NCBI GenBank assembly: GCA_019751475.1
Contig: JAIENH010000283.1
Span: forward strand, 1-18,967
DNA length: 18,967 nucleotides
Source: Cyclobacteriaceae bacterium
GTDB lineage: Bacteria; Bacteroidota; Bacteroidia; Cytophagales; Cyclobacteriaceae
Direction of reading: 5' to 3'
Shown in pieces: positions 7,105 to 15,400 of the stretch. The notes beneath the pieces were generated by a model, which had not been told where the DNA came from, searched no databases, and saw nothing but the letters and a program-made list of their open reading frames with translations. The stretch's first letter is position 1. Every line of letters begins with the position of its first letter. Both the position numbers and the translations under genes were made by a program.

Positions 7105-8721
7105 TCAGAATTTTATTGTCAACGGGCCTAATTCCCAGTTGGCTCGTATGGGTATCCCCTGTTTTCCGTCAGTAGACTTGTAGAAATATACCGGCTCCGG
7201 TTCCTGGTTTTTTGAAAAGTTGCCTGGGTCCCATCGGCCGTTGTTATTTAGATCCACAATAGCTCGCAGTTTGAATTCTTTAGGTTCAAGGGTTTTGAAT
7301 GTATGTTTATTGACGTTCTTAAGTGATAGGACTGGTTGGTCGTTATCCAATAGTTGAAGTATGAAATTCTTTTGCTTCGTCTGAATTTCTGTCAGTAAGA
7401 TGCCGGTTGATTCGGGCCAAAGGTTTTTGATTTTGACTTCAGAGGCTTTACTCGTGTCGCTGTCAATGGAATAAAATAGTCCCTTTCTCCCGGTGAGAAA
7501 TAACTCAGGCTCCTTTTTAGTTTGAAATAGTTTTTTGTCAAGCAGCTTTTTCAGGCGCACTTCTTTTTTCACTGGGTCAATGGTGATGTCTTCTTTTGTG
7601 ATGGGCACGGTATTGATAGTATCAAGTTTTACAAATATGCTGTCGAAGTCAATGTTGATGATGGGTTTATTGTAGCGAATTGTTGTTTGCAGAATACCCG
7701 TTTCTGCATCTACGGATGGGTCTCCCAGTCCCCACTTGAAATTCTCCTTTACAAATTTTACATCTGTTTTTTTTATGTAGAATACCGAATCGGTTACAGA
7801 CTCAAGACTATCCGTTGCTGACAGGTACACCTGAATACTATCGTTCTCAAGCGGTGGATTCCAGATGGTGATTTCAGTTTGGTTGTCGCCAAAGGCACTG
7901 GTTACTTCCAAATCTCCTCGTAGTGTATACTCCGAGATGTATTTGTTGAAGCGGACGCGTGTGACTGGCCCAGCATTTCGAATGGCAGAGATCTTTGGCT
8001 GACGCGAGTCAAGCATAAAAATTCCAAGCCTCAACGAATCGATGTTCTTTTTCAGATCCAGCTTAGTACGTAAGAAGCCGTAACGCTCGGCCCGGCTTTC
8101 GACTTTCAGATTTTTGTTTTTGTCATCAAACGCGTAGATGCCGTATTCTCCAGCGCGAATATTTTCAATGGAGAATTGGCCACGCTTGTTTGTCTTTGTA
8201 AAATAGTCGGGGATGTCAGTAAAGATGTCAAATGTGTCAGAGCTGTAGAGGGCTACGGTTATTTTTTCTGTTCTTAATCCTTTTAAGATTTCTTCTACGT
8301 TGCCGGTTACACGAAGCGAGTCGATGTAAGGGCCTGTGCTAAAAGCCAGTTTTAGATTTACGGGCACGTTGCCTTCTGTAATGTCTTTGATTCCTTCACG
8401 AAACGCAATGCTGTAGGTTGTACTGTCTCGCCACTTTTCTTTTGGAGTGATAGTGACTTTAGGACCTTTGTTTACAATATCAACGTCTTTACCAGGCGAA
8501 GGACTGATCATGATCTCCTCCTTGGGATTGTTGAGTTTCACGTACTCATCGAATGTGAGCTCGATGCTTTTGAGCTTCACATTTTTTTCATTGTTTGTTG
8601 GTTTTGATTCAAGTAGCACGGGTGGCCGTTTGTCCCTGGGACCACCGGTGGGTGTGATCTGGTTGGCACACCGGTAGAGCGTGAAGGCAATAACTAGAAA
8701 GCAGATGATTCGTACTTTCAT
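7105..8721 (-). CDS. Lipoprotein with SbsA/Big_5-type Ig-like domain, 538 aa
   Basis: The best start is the ATG at 8719-8721. It overlaps the methyltransferase stop as ATGA and begins a lipoprotein signal, MKVRIICFLVIAFTLYRC, with the lipid-modified Cys at 18. The lipobox LYRC is atypical because of the Arg before Cys. A longer frame to 8787 exists but would precede the signal with 22 unrelated residues. After Cys the motif PTGGPRDKRPP and then ELTFDEYVKLNNPKEEIMIS mark a Big_5 (SbsA-like) Ig fold, up to about residue 120. The middle is beta-rich, and the C-terminus carries a DLNNNGRWDPG motif that resembles a Ca2+-binding or DUF2141-like turn. It is probably outer-membrane anchored. Function is unknown. 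It is the last gene of the mnmG operon. Confidence 0.8.
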   Translation of the reverse strand: MKVRIICFLVIAFTLYRCANQITPTGGPRDKRPPVLLESKPTNNEKNVKLKSIELTFDEYVKLNNPKEEIMISPSPGKDVDIVNKGPKVTITPKEKWRDSTTYSIAFREGIKDITEGNVPVNLKLAFSTGPYIDSLRVTGNVEEILKGLRTEKITVALYSSDTFDIFTDIPDYFTKTNKRGQFSIENIRAGEYGIYAFDDKNKNLKVESRAERYGFLRTKLDLKKNIDSLRLGIFMLDSRQPKISAIRNAGPVTRVRFNKYISEYTLRGDLEVTSAFGDNQTEITIWNPPLENDSIQVYLSATDSLESVTDSVFYIKKTDVKFVKENFKWGLGDPSVDAETGILQTTIRYNKPIINIDFDSIFVKLDTINTVPITKEDITIDPVKKEVRLKKLLDKKLFQTKKEPELFLTGRKGLFYSIDSDTSKASEVKIKNLWPESTGILLTEIQTKQKNFILQLLDNDQPVLSLKNVNKHTFKTLEPKEFKLRAIVDLNNNGRWDPGNFSKNQEPEPVYFYKSTDGKQGIPIRANWELGPLTIKF

Positions 8722-9608
8722 TTCGTGACAACGTAGATCAGGCTGGAATAATTTTTTTCTCTCTTTGCCAGTAGGTTGGACTTCCATCCGTTGTACAACC
8801 CGCGGATTGCGACCGCTGGCGTAAACTTACCGTCAGCTTTATACTTTTCACTCAATAAACTTACGTAGTAGGCATCAAGTTTCATGGGCACGATTTTTTT
8901 GACAGACAGCGAAGCGTTACCCAGTAAACTATGCATACCGTTTTTTGAGAAATGCCATACATGACGAGGTACATCGTAGGCAGCCCAAGTATTTTTGTAG
9001 TGCATAGCATCAGGCGATTCGTAATTGGGTACGGCTATAAAAATAGTGCCATGTTCGTTCAATCGCTCTTTTAATTTATCGAGTGTGCCGGGTAAATCGT
9101 AGATATGCTCCAGCACATGCCATAGGGTGATGACGTCAAAGGTTTGTGTGGGAAGTGATGCAATGCTGTTTACGACATTAACATCTTTCTTTTGTGCAAC
9201 GGCCCTTGCTTTTGCTGACGGCTCGGTACCAAATGTTGTTAGTCCTTTGGCTTTAGCAAAAGCAAGGAAATCACCCGTGCCACACCCAACATCTAGAAGC
9301 GATCGATGATTTGCGGTGGATTTAACCAATGAATATTTCCACGCCAACGTAAAGTGCCTGGCTAAAACGTAGACACGATCCATGAGTGACTTGGCTCCAG
9401 ACGAATGCGATATATAGTCCGTAGATTCATAATAAGCCGCAGCATTCTCAGTTGTTGGGCGGGGGCATGTGGCACATAGTCCACACGTGCCGCACCGTTT
9501 CACGTGAAAACTTTCATGTGAGACTGTGTAGTCCTTGCACTGAATAAAGTCCAGAAAGTTTTGAGAGCCGCAGGCTGGGCAAACGGCCAGTGTCTCTAGT
9601 GTCATCAC
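8718..9608 (-). CDS. SAM-dependent methyltransferase with N-terminal zinc ribbon
   Basis: This 296-aa protein has a zinc ribbon (C10-x2-C13 and C39-x2-C42, with C45 and C48 nearby) followed by a class I Rossmann methyltransferase. The SAM motif LLDVGCGTGDFL is at about 104-115, the acidic strand end is near GTEP (127-130), and the post-motif WHVLEHIYDLPGTL is at 163-176. The layout fits Methyltransf_23 proteins, which often modify sugars, lipids or small molecules in envelope pathways. The target is not known. Two starts are possible: GTG 9608, whose GTGA overlaps the mnmG stop by 4 nt, or ATG 9605, with a 1-nt TGATG overlap. Either way it is translationally coupled to mnmG. It also overlaps the lipoprotein gene by 4 nt. 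A parS-like site lies inside it. Confidence 0.9.
   Translation of the reverse strand: MMTLETLAVCPACGSQNFLDFIQCKDYTVSHESFHVKRCGTCGLCATCPRPTTENAAAYYESTDYISHSSGAKSLMDRVYVLARHFTLAWKYSLVKSTANHRSLLDVGCGTGDFLAFAKAKGLTTFGTEPSAKARAVAQKKDVNVVNSIASLPTQTFDVITLWHVLEHIYDLPGTLDKLKERLNEHGTIFIAVPNYESPDAMHYKNTWAAYDVPRHVWHFSKNGMHSLLGNASLSVKKIVPMKLDAYYVSLLSEKYKADGKFTPAVAIRGLYNGWKSNLLAKREKNYSSLIYVVTK
9496..9511. other. parS: parS-like site inside the methyltransferase gene
   Basis: CGTTTCACGTGAAAAC matches the bacterial ParB target TGTTTCACGTGAAACA at 13 of 16 positions; the inner 14-mer GTTTCACGTGAAAA matches 13 of 14 with an intact CACGTG centre. parS sites inside coding sequence near the origin are normal in many phyla. 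It encodes a His-Val-Lys-Arg stretch of the zinc-ribbon region, so the codons alone could give part of the match. Confidence 0.5.
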
Positions 9609-11470
9609 TTACCTAGGTATACTGTCATAACGGAGACATCGGCCGGTGACACGCCACTGATTCGAGACATCTGCCCAATAGTAGCTGGCCTCATTCGTTT
9701 AAGTTTTTCACGCGCTTCTGATGACAGGGCTTTCACTTTATCGTAGTCAAAGTCTTCAAATATTTTGTAATCATCTAGCGCTTCGATTTTTTCAGCCATC
9801 TTCTGCTCACGATCAATATATGGCTCGTACTTAATAACAATCTCTGCTTGCTGAGCTACTTCTTTGGAGAAGTTTTGAAGAAGCGAGTCAATAGAATGAT
9901 GGAGTCTTCCAAGTTCTGGAATGCCAATTTCCGGGCGCTTTAATAGATTGGCGATGGATGTCTTTTCCCGAATACCGGAAGAGCCCATCGACTCAAGGCT
10001 GTTGTTAATTTCTTCAGCCGACACTTTTGATGTATTCATGGCGTGAAGAATTTCTTTCAGTCTGTTTTTCTTTTCATTCAACGCTGTGAGCCGTTCAGCT
10101 TTAGCTAGCCCGATGTGATGTCCTTTTTCAGTTAGGCGGAGGTCAGCGTTGTCTTGACGCAGCAAGATGCGATACTCAGCTCGTGAAGTGAACATACGAT
10201 ATGGCTCAAGTGTGCCTTTGTTAACCAAGTCATCGATCAGCACACCGATGTAGGCTTCTGATCGCTTTAGCACGAATGGCTCTTTTCCGTGCACTTTATT
10301 GTGAGCGTTAATTCCGGCCATCAAACCTTGACAGGCTGCCTCTTCGTAGCCCGTGGTACCATTAATTTGACCAGCAAAGTACAGATTATCAATGAGTTGT
10401 GTTTCAAGTGTAAGCCGTAGTTGAGTAGGAGGAAAGTAGTCATACTCAATAGCATAGCCCGGCCTAAACATCCTGGCTTTTTCGAAGCCTGGAATTTTGG
10501 TCATAGCTTTGAACTGCACGTCTTCAGGAAGAGATGTAGAAAATCCGTTGACATATATCTCTACCGTATTCCAACCTTCTGGTTCTACAAAAATCTGGTG
10601 GCGATCTTTATCAGCAAACCGATTGATTTTGTCTTCAATGGACGGGCAGTACCGTGGGCCAAGACCTTGTATTCTTCCCTGGAACATCGGTGATTTATCG
10701 AATCCTTGGGATAGCTCACCATGAACAGCTTCGTTGGTGTACGTAATCCAGCAGCTTAGTTGTTTCTCTAAGGCGCTTGTTTCGCCAGAGAAGGAAAACT
10801 TACCAGGGTTTTCATCACCCTTTTGTTCTTCCATCTTGGAATAGTCGAGTGACCTGCCATCTACTCGTGGTGGTGTGCCGGTTTTCATCCTCCCGGATTC
10901 AAAGCCCAATAACTCCAGATTCTCAGTCAACCCTGTAGAGGCTTTTTCAGCTGTACGCCCACCACCAAAATTCTTCTCCCCTATGTGAATCTTGCCATTC
11001 AGGAATGTTCCGTTAGTCAATACGACCGACTTGGCCTTTATTTCCAAGCCTAGAGCTGTTTTTACCCCTACTACTCTACCATCTTCTACCAATACTCCCG
11101 AAACCATTTCCTGCCAAAAGTCAAGATTGGGTGTCCTTTCCAGCATTAGCCTCCATTCTTCGGAAAACCTCATCCTGTCGTTTTGGGTACGTGGACTCCA
11201 CATGGCTGGTCCTTTTGAGCGGTTAAGCATTCGGAACTGTATCATGGACTTGTCTGACACAATTCCAGAGTGTCCACCCAGGGCATCTATTTCCCTCACA
11301 ATTTGGCCTTTGGCAACCCCACCCATAGCAGGATTGCATGACATTTGACCAATGGTCGTCATGTTCATGGTCACTAATAGGACTTTGGAGCCCATATTGG
11401 CTGCAGCTGCCGCGGCTTCACAGCCAGCATGACCGGCACCCACTACTATTACATCGTATTCTGGAAACAT
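9605..11470 (-). CDS. mnmG: tRNA uridine 5-carboxymethylaminomethyl modification enzyme MnmG (GidA)
   Basis: This full-length 621-aa protein is the FAD-binding partner of MnmE. Together they place the carboxymethylaminomethyl group on U34 of tRNAs reading two-fold degenerate codons, in the cytoplasm. It has the Rossmann dinucleotide motif VIVVGAGHAG (8-17), the SCNPAMGG segment (44-51), RMKTGTPPRVDGRS (194-207) and the GidA signature GPRYCPSIEDK with Cys at 275. The C-terminal helical MnmE/tRNA-binding part ends RPATIGQMSRISGVSPADVS. The start is the ATG at 11468-11470, the first Met before the FAD motif. No frame damage is seen. It heads an operon with the methyltransferase and lipoprotein genes. 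A parS-like site lies 9 nt upstream. gidA lies close to the origin in many bacteria. Confidence 0.97.
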   Translation of the reverse strand: MFPEYDVIVVGAGHAGCEAAAAAANMGSKVLLVTMNMTTIGQMSCNPAMGGVAKGQIVREIDALGGHSGIVSDKSMIQFRMLNRSKGPAMWSPRTQNDRMRFSEEWRLMLERTPNLDFWQEMVSGVLVEDGRVVGVKTALGLEIKAKSVVLTNGTFLNGKIHIGEKNFGGGRTAEKASTGLTENLELLGFESGRMKTGTPPRVDGRSLDYSKMEEQKGDENPGKFSFSGETSALEKQLSCWITYTNEAVHGELSQGFDKSPMFQGRIQGLGPRYCPSIEDKINRFADKDRHQIFVEPEGWNTVEIYVNGFSTSLPEDVQFKAMTKIPGFEKARMFRPGYAIEYDYFPPTQLRLTLETQLIDNLYFAGQINGTTGYEEAACQGLMAGINAHNKVHGKEPFVLKRSEAYIGVLIDDLVNKGTLEPYRMFTSRAEYRILLRQDNADLRLTEKGHHIGLAKAERLTALNEKKNRLKEILHAMNTSKVSAEEINNSLESMGSSGIREKTSIANLLKRPEIGIPELGRLHHSIDSLLQNFSKEVAQQAEIVIKYEPYIDREQKMAEKIEALDDYKIFEDFDYDKVKALSSEAREKLKRMRPATIGQMSRISGVSPADVSVMTVYLGK

Positions 11471-11479
11471 AGCTAGTGT

Positions 11480-11495
11480 CGTTCCACGTGAAACT
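11480..11495. other. parS: parS-like site upstream of mnmG
   Basis: CGTTCCACGTGAAACT contains the complete 14-nt core GTTCCACGTGAAAC, identical to the known parS variant TGTTCCACGTGAAACA except at the outermost base on each side (14 of 16). It lies between mnmG and ybeY, outside coding sequence, 9 nt from the mnmG start codon. It is the best of the three parS-like sites here. ParB binding is inferred. Confidence 0.65.
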
Positions 11496-11522
11496 CCTTA
11501 ATTGAAAATTCCAGATTCAAAG

Positions 11523-11545
11523 TTCAAAATTGACCCAATTTTGAA
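11523..11545. repeat. Perfect AT-rich inverted repeat in the mnmG-ybeY gap
   Basis: TTCAAAATTG (11523-11532) is followed by a 3-nt loop and then CAATTTTGAA (11536-11545), giving a perfect 10-bp stem. The surrounding DNA repeats similar GAATTTTGAAT-like words up to about 11566. It has no T-run, so it is not a typical intrinsic terminator. It sits midway between two parS-like sites, so a protein-binding or architectural role is possible. Function is unknown. Confidence 0.5.
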
Positions 11546-11573
11546 TTTGTGATTTTGAATATTGAATTAGAGT

Positions 11574-11589
11574 AGTTTCACGTTAAACT
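11574..11589. other. parS: Second parS-like site, at the 3' end of ybeY
   Basis: AGTTTCACGTTAAACT matches TGTTTCACGTGAAACA at 13 of 16 positions, with one change in the CACGTG centre (CACGTT). It is itself a near-perfect palindrome (two mismatched bases). Its last base touches the ybeY stop codon. Together with the site at 11480-11495 it brackets the intergenic gap. It is the weakest of the three by centre conservation. Confidence 0.4.
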
Positions 11590-12014
11590 TATTTCCACAA
11601 AGATAGGCAAGCTTCCTCTTTTTCGCGCATTAAGGCCTTTTCTGCCTTGCCTTTGTCTTTGAAACCAAGAAGGTGCAAAAGCCCATGGGCCATTACCCGC
11701 CTCAACTCCTGTTCAAAGCTTACTCTGTAGACTTTGGCATTTTCACGAACCCGAGAAATACTTATGAAGACCTCACCCACAATGCCTTTGCCTTCAGAAT
11801 AGTCAAAGGTGATGATGTCAGTATAGGTGTCGTGATGGAGGTATGCTTTGTTAAGCTTGAGAAGGTAACCGTCCGTACAGAAGATGTAGCTCAAATCGGA
11901 AATGCTTTTCTTCTCGTGGCTGGCAACTTTGCTAAGCCAGGAAGATACTTTGCGCTGATTTTCTAATGCGAATGAAGTTCGTTCGGAGAAAAATTGAATG
12001 ACCGACTTAGGCAT
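11589..12014 (-). CDS. ybeY: Endoribonuclease / rRNA maturation factor YbeY
   Basis: This 141-aa protein is of normal length for the family. YbeY is a metal-dependent endoribonuclease acting in 16S rRNA 3' maturation and ribosome quality control. The signature is clear: NKAYLHHDTYTDIITFDY (55-72), GEVFISI (80-86) and MAHGLLHLLGFKDK (108-121). The first two zinc ligands are H110 and H114. The third, at the E. coli His124 spacing, is D120 instead of His; I believe Asp here is usual in Bacteroidota, and Asp can bind zinc. The ATG at 12012-12014 overlaps the end of the upstream ATPase gene by 8 nt, so the two are translationally coupled. Confidence 0.93.
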   Translation of the reverse strand: MPKSVIQFFSERTSFALENQRKVSSWLSKVASHEKKSISDLSYIFCTDGYLLKLNKAYLHHDTYTDIITFDYSEGKGIVGEVFISISRVRENAKVYRVSFEQELRRVMAHGLLHLLGFKDKGKAEKALMREKEEACLSLWK

Positions 12015-12411
12015 TCATATAAAAACTAAGCTCTACTACCCTGCCACCATCTTTGAAATCTACCTCATCGGAAAGGTGCTTCATCAAAAAAATGCCCCTT
12101 CCACCGGGCTTTTCAAGGTTTTCGGGTGAAGTCGGGTCAGGCAGATTTTCATAATCAAAGCCTTCGCCCTCATCTTCAATCCTGAATTTTATGGTAGAGT
12201 CATCGAGCGAAAGCGAAAGGTGAACATTCTTGGAAGAGTTGCCTTTGCAACCATGCTTGATGGCATTGTTCACAGCCTCCGTTACGGCAATCATAATATT
12301 GCCATAGATATCATCGTCCAGGTGGAATTTTTCCTTGGCATTGTCAATGAAGCTCTCAATCATCCTGATGTTTTCTGAAAGAGCAGGTACCTCAATCCGG
12401 ATGTTCTTCAT
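12007..12411 (-). CDS. RsbW-like ATP-binding protein (HATPase_c_2, anti-sigma factor/serine kinase type)
   Basis: This 134-aa single-domain protein has the GHKL ATP-binding motifs: N-box TEAVNNAIKHG (44-54), G1 box EDEGEGFD (79-86) and G2 box GGRGIFLM (103-110). It has no histidine phosphoacceptor or receiver domain, so it is like RsbW and SpoIIAB, which bind sigma factors and phosphorylate STAS antagonists on serine. No sigma factor, STAS or PP2C gene is nearby, so the partner is unknown. It sits between the DUF4175 gene (6 nt gap) and ybeY (8 nt overlap), a very tight operon. The ATG at 12409-12411 is the only plausible start. The domain call is firm; the switch role is inferred. Confidence 0.88.
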   Translation of the reverse strand: MKNIRIEVPALSENIRMIESFIDNAKEKFHLDDDIYGNIMIAVTEAVNNAIKHGCKGNSSKNVHLSLSLDDSTIKFRIEDEGEGFDYENLPDPTSPENLEKPGGRGIFLMKHLSDEVDFKDGGRVVELSFYMNA

Positions 12412-12417
12412 AACTGA

Positions 12418-15400
12418 TTACTTCTGGTTGCCAAGTCGTTTAAAATATTCATTCACCTCTTTTTTATAGTAAGGATAAAGTTTGGGAGGCATCGTTTTGA
12501 GCAATTCTACTTCTTTTTCTTTTAATCGCAGATATTCTTCAAAGGCGCGGGGCAATTCCTTTTGGTAGTCCTTGGCTGTTTCACCTTTTCGCTCTTCATC
12601 CAGTTGTTGTTCGCGCATCGATTTTTCTGATTCAAGCAGACGGGTAATGATTTCCTTCTGTCTGCGAATAGTCTGCTCTGTAATCTGCTTATTAACAAGA
12701 TCCATCTCGGTCTGTTCCATTTTGCCAGGAAGATCATTGCCTAATGACTTGCCTCCCTCCTGCTTTAGCCGCTCCTGCATCTCTTGCAATGCTCTGCGAA
12801 TTCTTTCTTGTTCGGCCGCCATCTTTGCCAGCTCTTCAGAAAGTTGACGGCCGCTCTTGCCACTATTTTTTATTTGCTCAATCTGCTGATTAAGTTTCTG
12901 CTGCATCTCACCCAGCGACTTTTGTCCTTTGTCTTTCTTTCCTTTTTTCATGGAAGGCATTGCGTTCGCCATCATATCCATCAACATTTCAAAATGATCG
13001 TTAAGCATAAGCGCGAGGTTATTGATACTTGTCATTGACAACTGCATGTCTGTACTCGCATTGCTTTTCTTTCTTTCCTTCACATTATCGGTCGCTTTGT
13101 CTAAGTGTCCATTGAGTTCACCCACTTCGCGCGTCACAATGTTTCCCATGAAGGGATCTTTTTTAGCAAGCGCTAATAAGCTGTCTTCCAGCACTTTAGC
13201 ATCATCTTTGATCTTCAGTTGGCCCTGTGAAAGGGTGACGTATTTAGGGTCGCTCTGCTGCACAGCATTAAAATCTTTAATGATAGATTCTTGATCAAAC
13301 GACAACTTGATCAAGCCGTGAATGATGTGCCTCAGCGACTCCAGGTTTTGCTGATCAATTTCCATCTCCATGGAATTTTGCATCCCTTCCAGTTGCTGTT
13401 GCATTTGCTTCATCTTCTCGAGCGACTTCTTTTGAGGTGCGGTCGCTTTTTTCGGATTGCCCTGCTCCAGTGATTCTTTGCTTTGCTGCTCCAGGTCTTT
13501 CATCTTATTAATTTCCTCTTCGCTGGGTGCGCTTTCCGTTTTCTCTTTCACCTCTTCTCCGAGTTTATTGAGTTCTTCAATGGTTTTTTTGAATTCATCC
13601 GCTTTTTCGGACAGGTTTTGCTGCTCCTGGGCCAATTCTTCGCTGGAAGAGGGTGAATCCTCTCCCCCTTTTTCATTTTGCGACTCGGGCTTTTTCTCCC
13701 CGGCCAGTTCCTGGGTTTTGTCAAGCACCTGCTGCTGCTTATCGGCCTGATCTTTTATTTCCTGAATGGCTTGATCAAGCTTGTAGTCGTATTGGAGTTG
13801 TTTAAATAGTTCAAGTGTACGCTCCAGTTCTTTTTCAATATTCAATTCGTTTCGTTCCATCTTCTCCAGCATCTTTTGAAGCTGGGCCGGATCTTGATTT
13901 TCTTTCAGCATCTTCTCCAATTCCTCAAAGAGCTTTTTGGTTTCATCATCGAGCAAATCGTTCATGAGCTTTTGTATTTGCTCAGACTTTTCGCGAATGC
14001 GTTCATTTTGCTCGGAGAAGCTCTCCTTCTTTTCTTCCAGTAACTTGTTTTCTTCCTGGAGCTTTTCAACCATTTCATCCAGACCTTTCTTTTGCTGAAT
14101 GAGGTCTTCCAGCATTTTTCTGTCTTGCCAGTCAAGCGATTGCTTGCCTTTCAGCTTTTGCTCGGCTTCTTCAATTGCATCTTTCAACGACTTTGCTTTT
14201 GTGAGGCTCCGCTCAATTTCACTTTCCGTAGAAGACTGTGACCGTTTGATCTCAGCCTTGAACTCCTCATCGCTGGGAAGCTCAAACTGATAAGCCGATG
14301 ACTTGGTCGACTTGCTTCCGTGCACACCATCGTTGTCCCATACTTCGAGGTAATACTGCAACCGGTCGCCAGTCTTTAAGTGGAGTGAATCAATGGCCCA
14401 GTTGTAGAAAAAGTTTTGTTGATTTTGACTGCGATCAACCGCCATCGAAATTGTTTCACGTTTTTCTTCCTTGTCCTTGGAAGAGATGATGTAATGAAGT
14501 TCGAGTTTTGAAAGCCCATAGTCGTCTTGAATATTGCCAGCGAGGATAATGGACTTAAACAAAATTGAATCTTTGAGGTGATCAACTACGATGGCTGGAG
14601 GCTGGTCTTTAATTACCTCAATGCGATAGGCGATACGGTCTTTGTTTTTGCTGTTTTCATTTTCGAGCCCAATCGAATACTCATCGTTATTGAAGAAGTT
14701 CTTACCATATTCAAAGAACTGATTATCAATACTTTGCATTGATTCTGAACCGGTGGCTGAGGAGAACAAAATAGTGGCGCGTTGGGCATTATCCGTATGC
14801 AATCTCCACCGCACGCGTGTCCCCTCGGGTATTTCAAGATTTCCCGCATTGACTACTTCCTGGGCTACCCGGCCCGTGTAGCGAGGAAACAGCAATTGCA
14901 TTTTCAGATTAAGAAGTTCTGGCCGGTTCACAATTTGGATTGTGAAGGGCTTGGAATAGAACCCGGCCGCTTCAATCTGAAAAGAAAAATTCTGCTGAAG
15001 TTTTTCGAATAAATATGAAAACTCGCCTGCCTTGGTCATCTCCATTTTCAAACGTTGCGTGCCTGATACAAGGTAGGCAGCATCTGGCACGGCCTCTCCT
15101 TGCAGACCAACATTCAATACAAAATCTTCGTTGGGAAATGAAATCAATTGTTGATTAAGCACCTTGAACTCAAACGGAGCTTGAGGGGAAAACTCCTGAT
15201 TAAAGTGAATGATCCTGTCGGCACTTTGCGTGAATATTTTTTGATTGACAATGAAAATACCCGCCACCAATACAAAAGGTATGGCCAGGTACTTTAAGAA
15301 TCGATTGTTTTCACGTAAGTCGATGCTGCTTTCAAATGAAAATCCCTGAAATAAAGAAGCCTTTTGCTCCAGGCTGGCCTCCAGCAGTGGTCCTCCATTT

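Noticed and set aside
12572..13750. Several Ser/Leu/Cys-rich plus-strand frames opposite the DUF4175 gene
   Set aside because: They are antisense images of its Lys/Glu/Gln coiled-coil codons; long antisense frames are expected opposite such composition.
14455..14475. TGTTTCACGTT half-site in the DUF4175 gene
   Set aside because: It has a good left half of parS but no matching right half, so ParB binding is unlikely.
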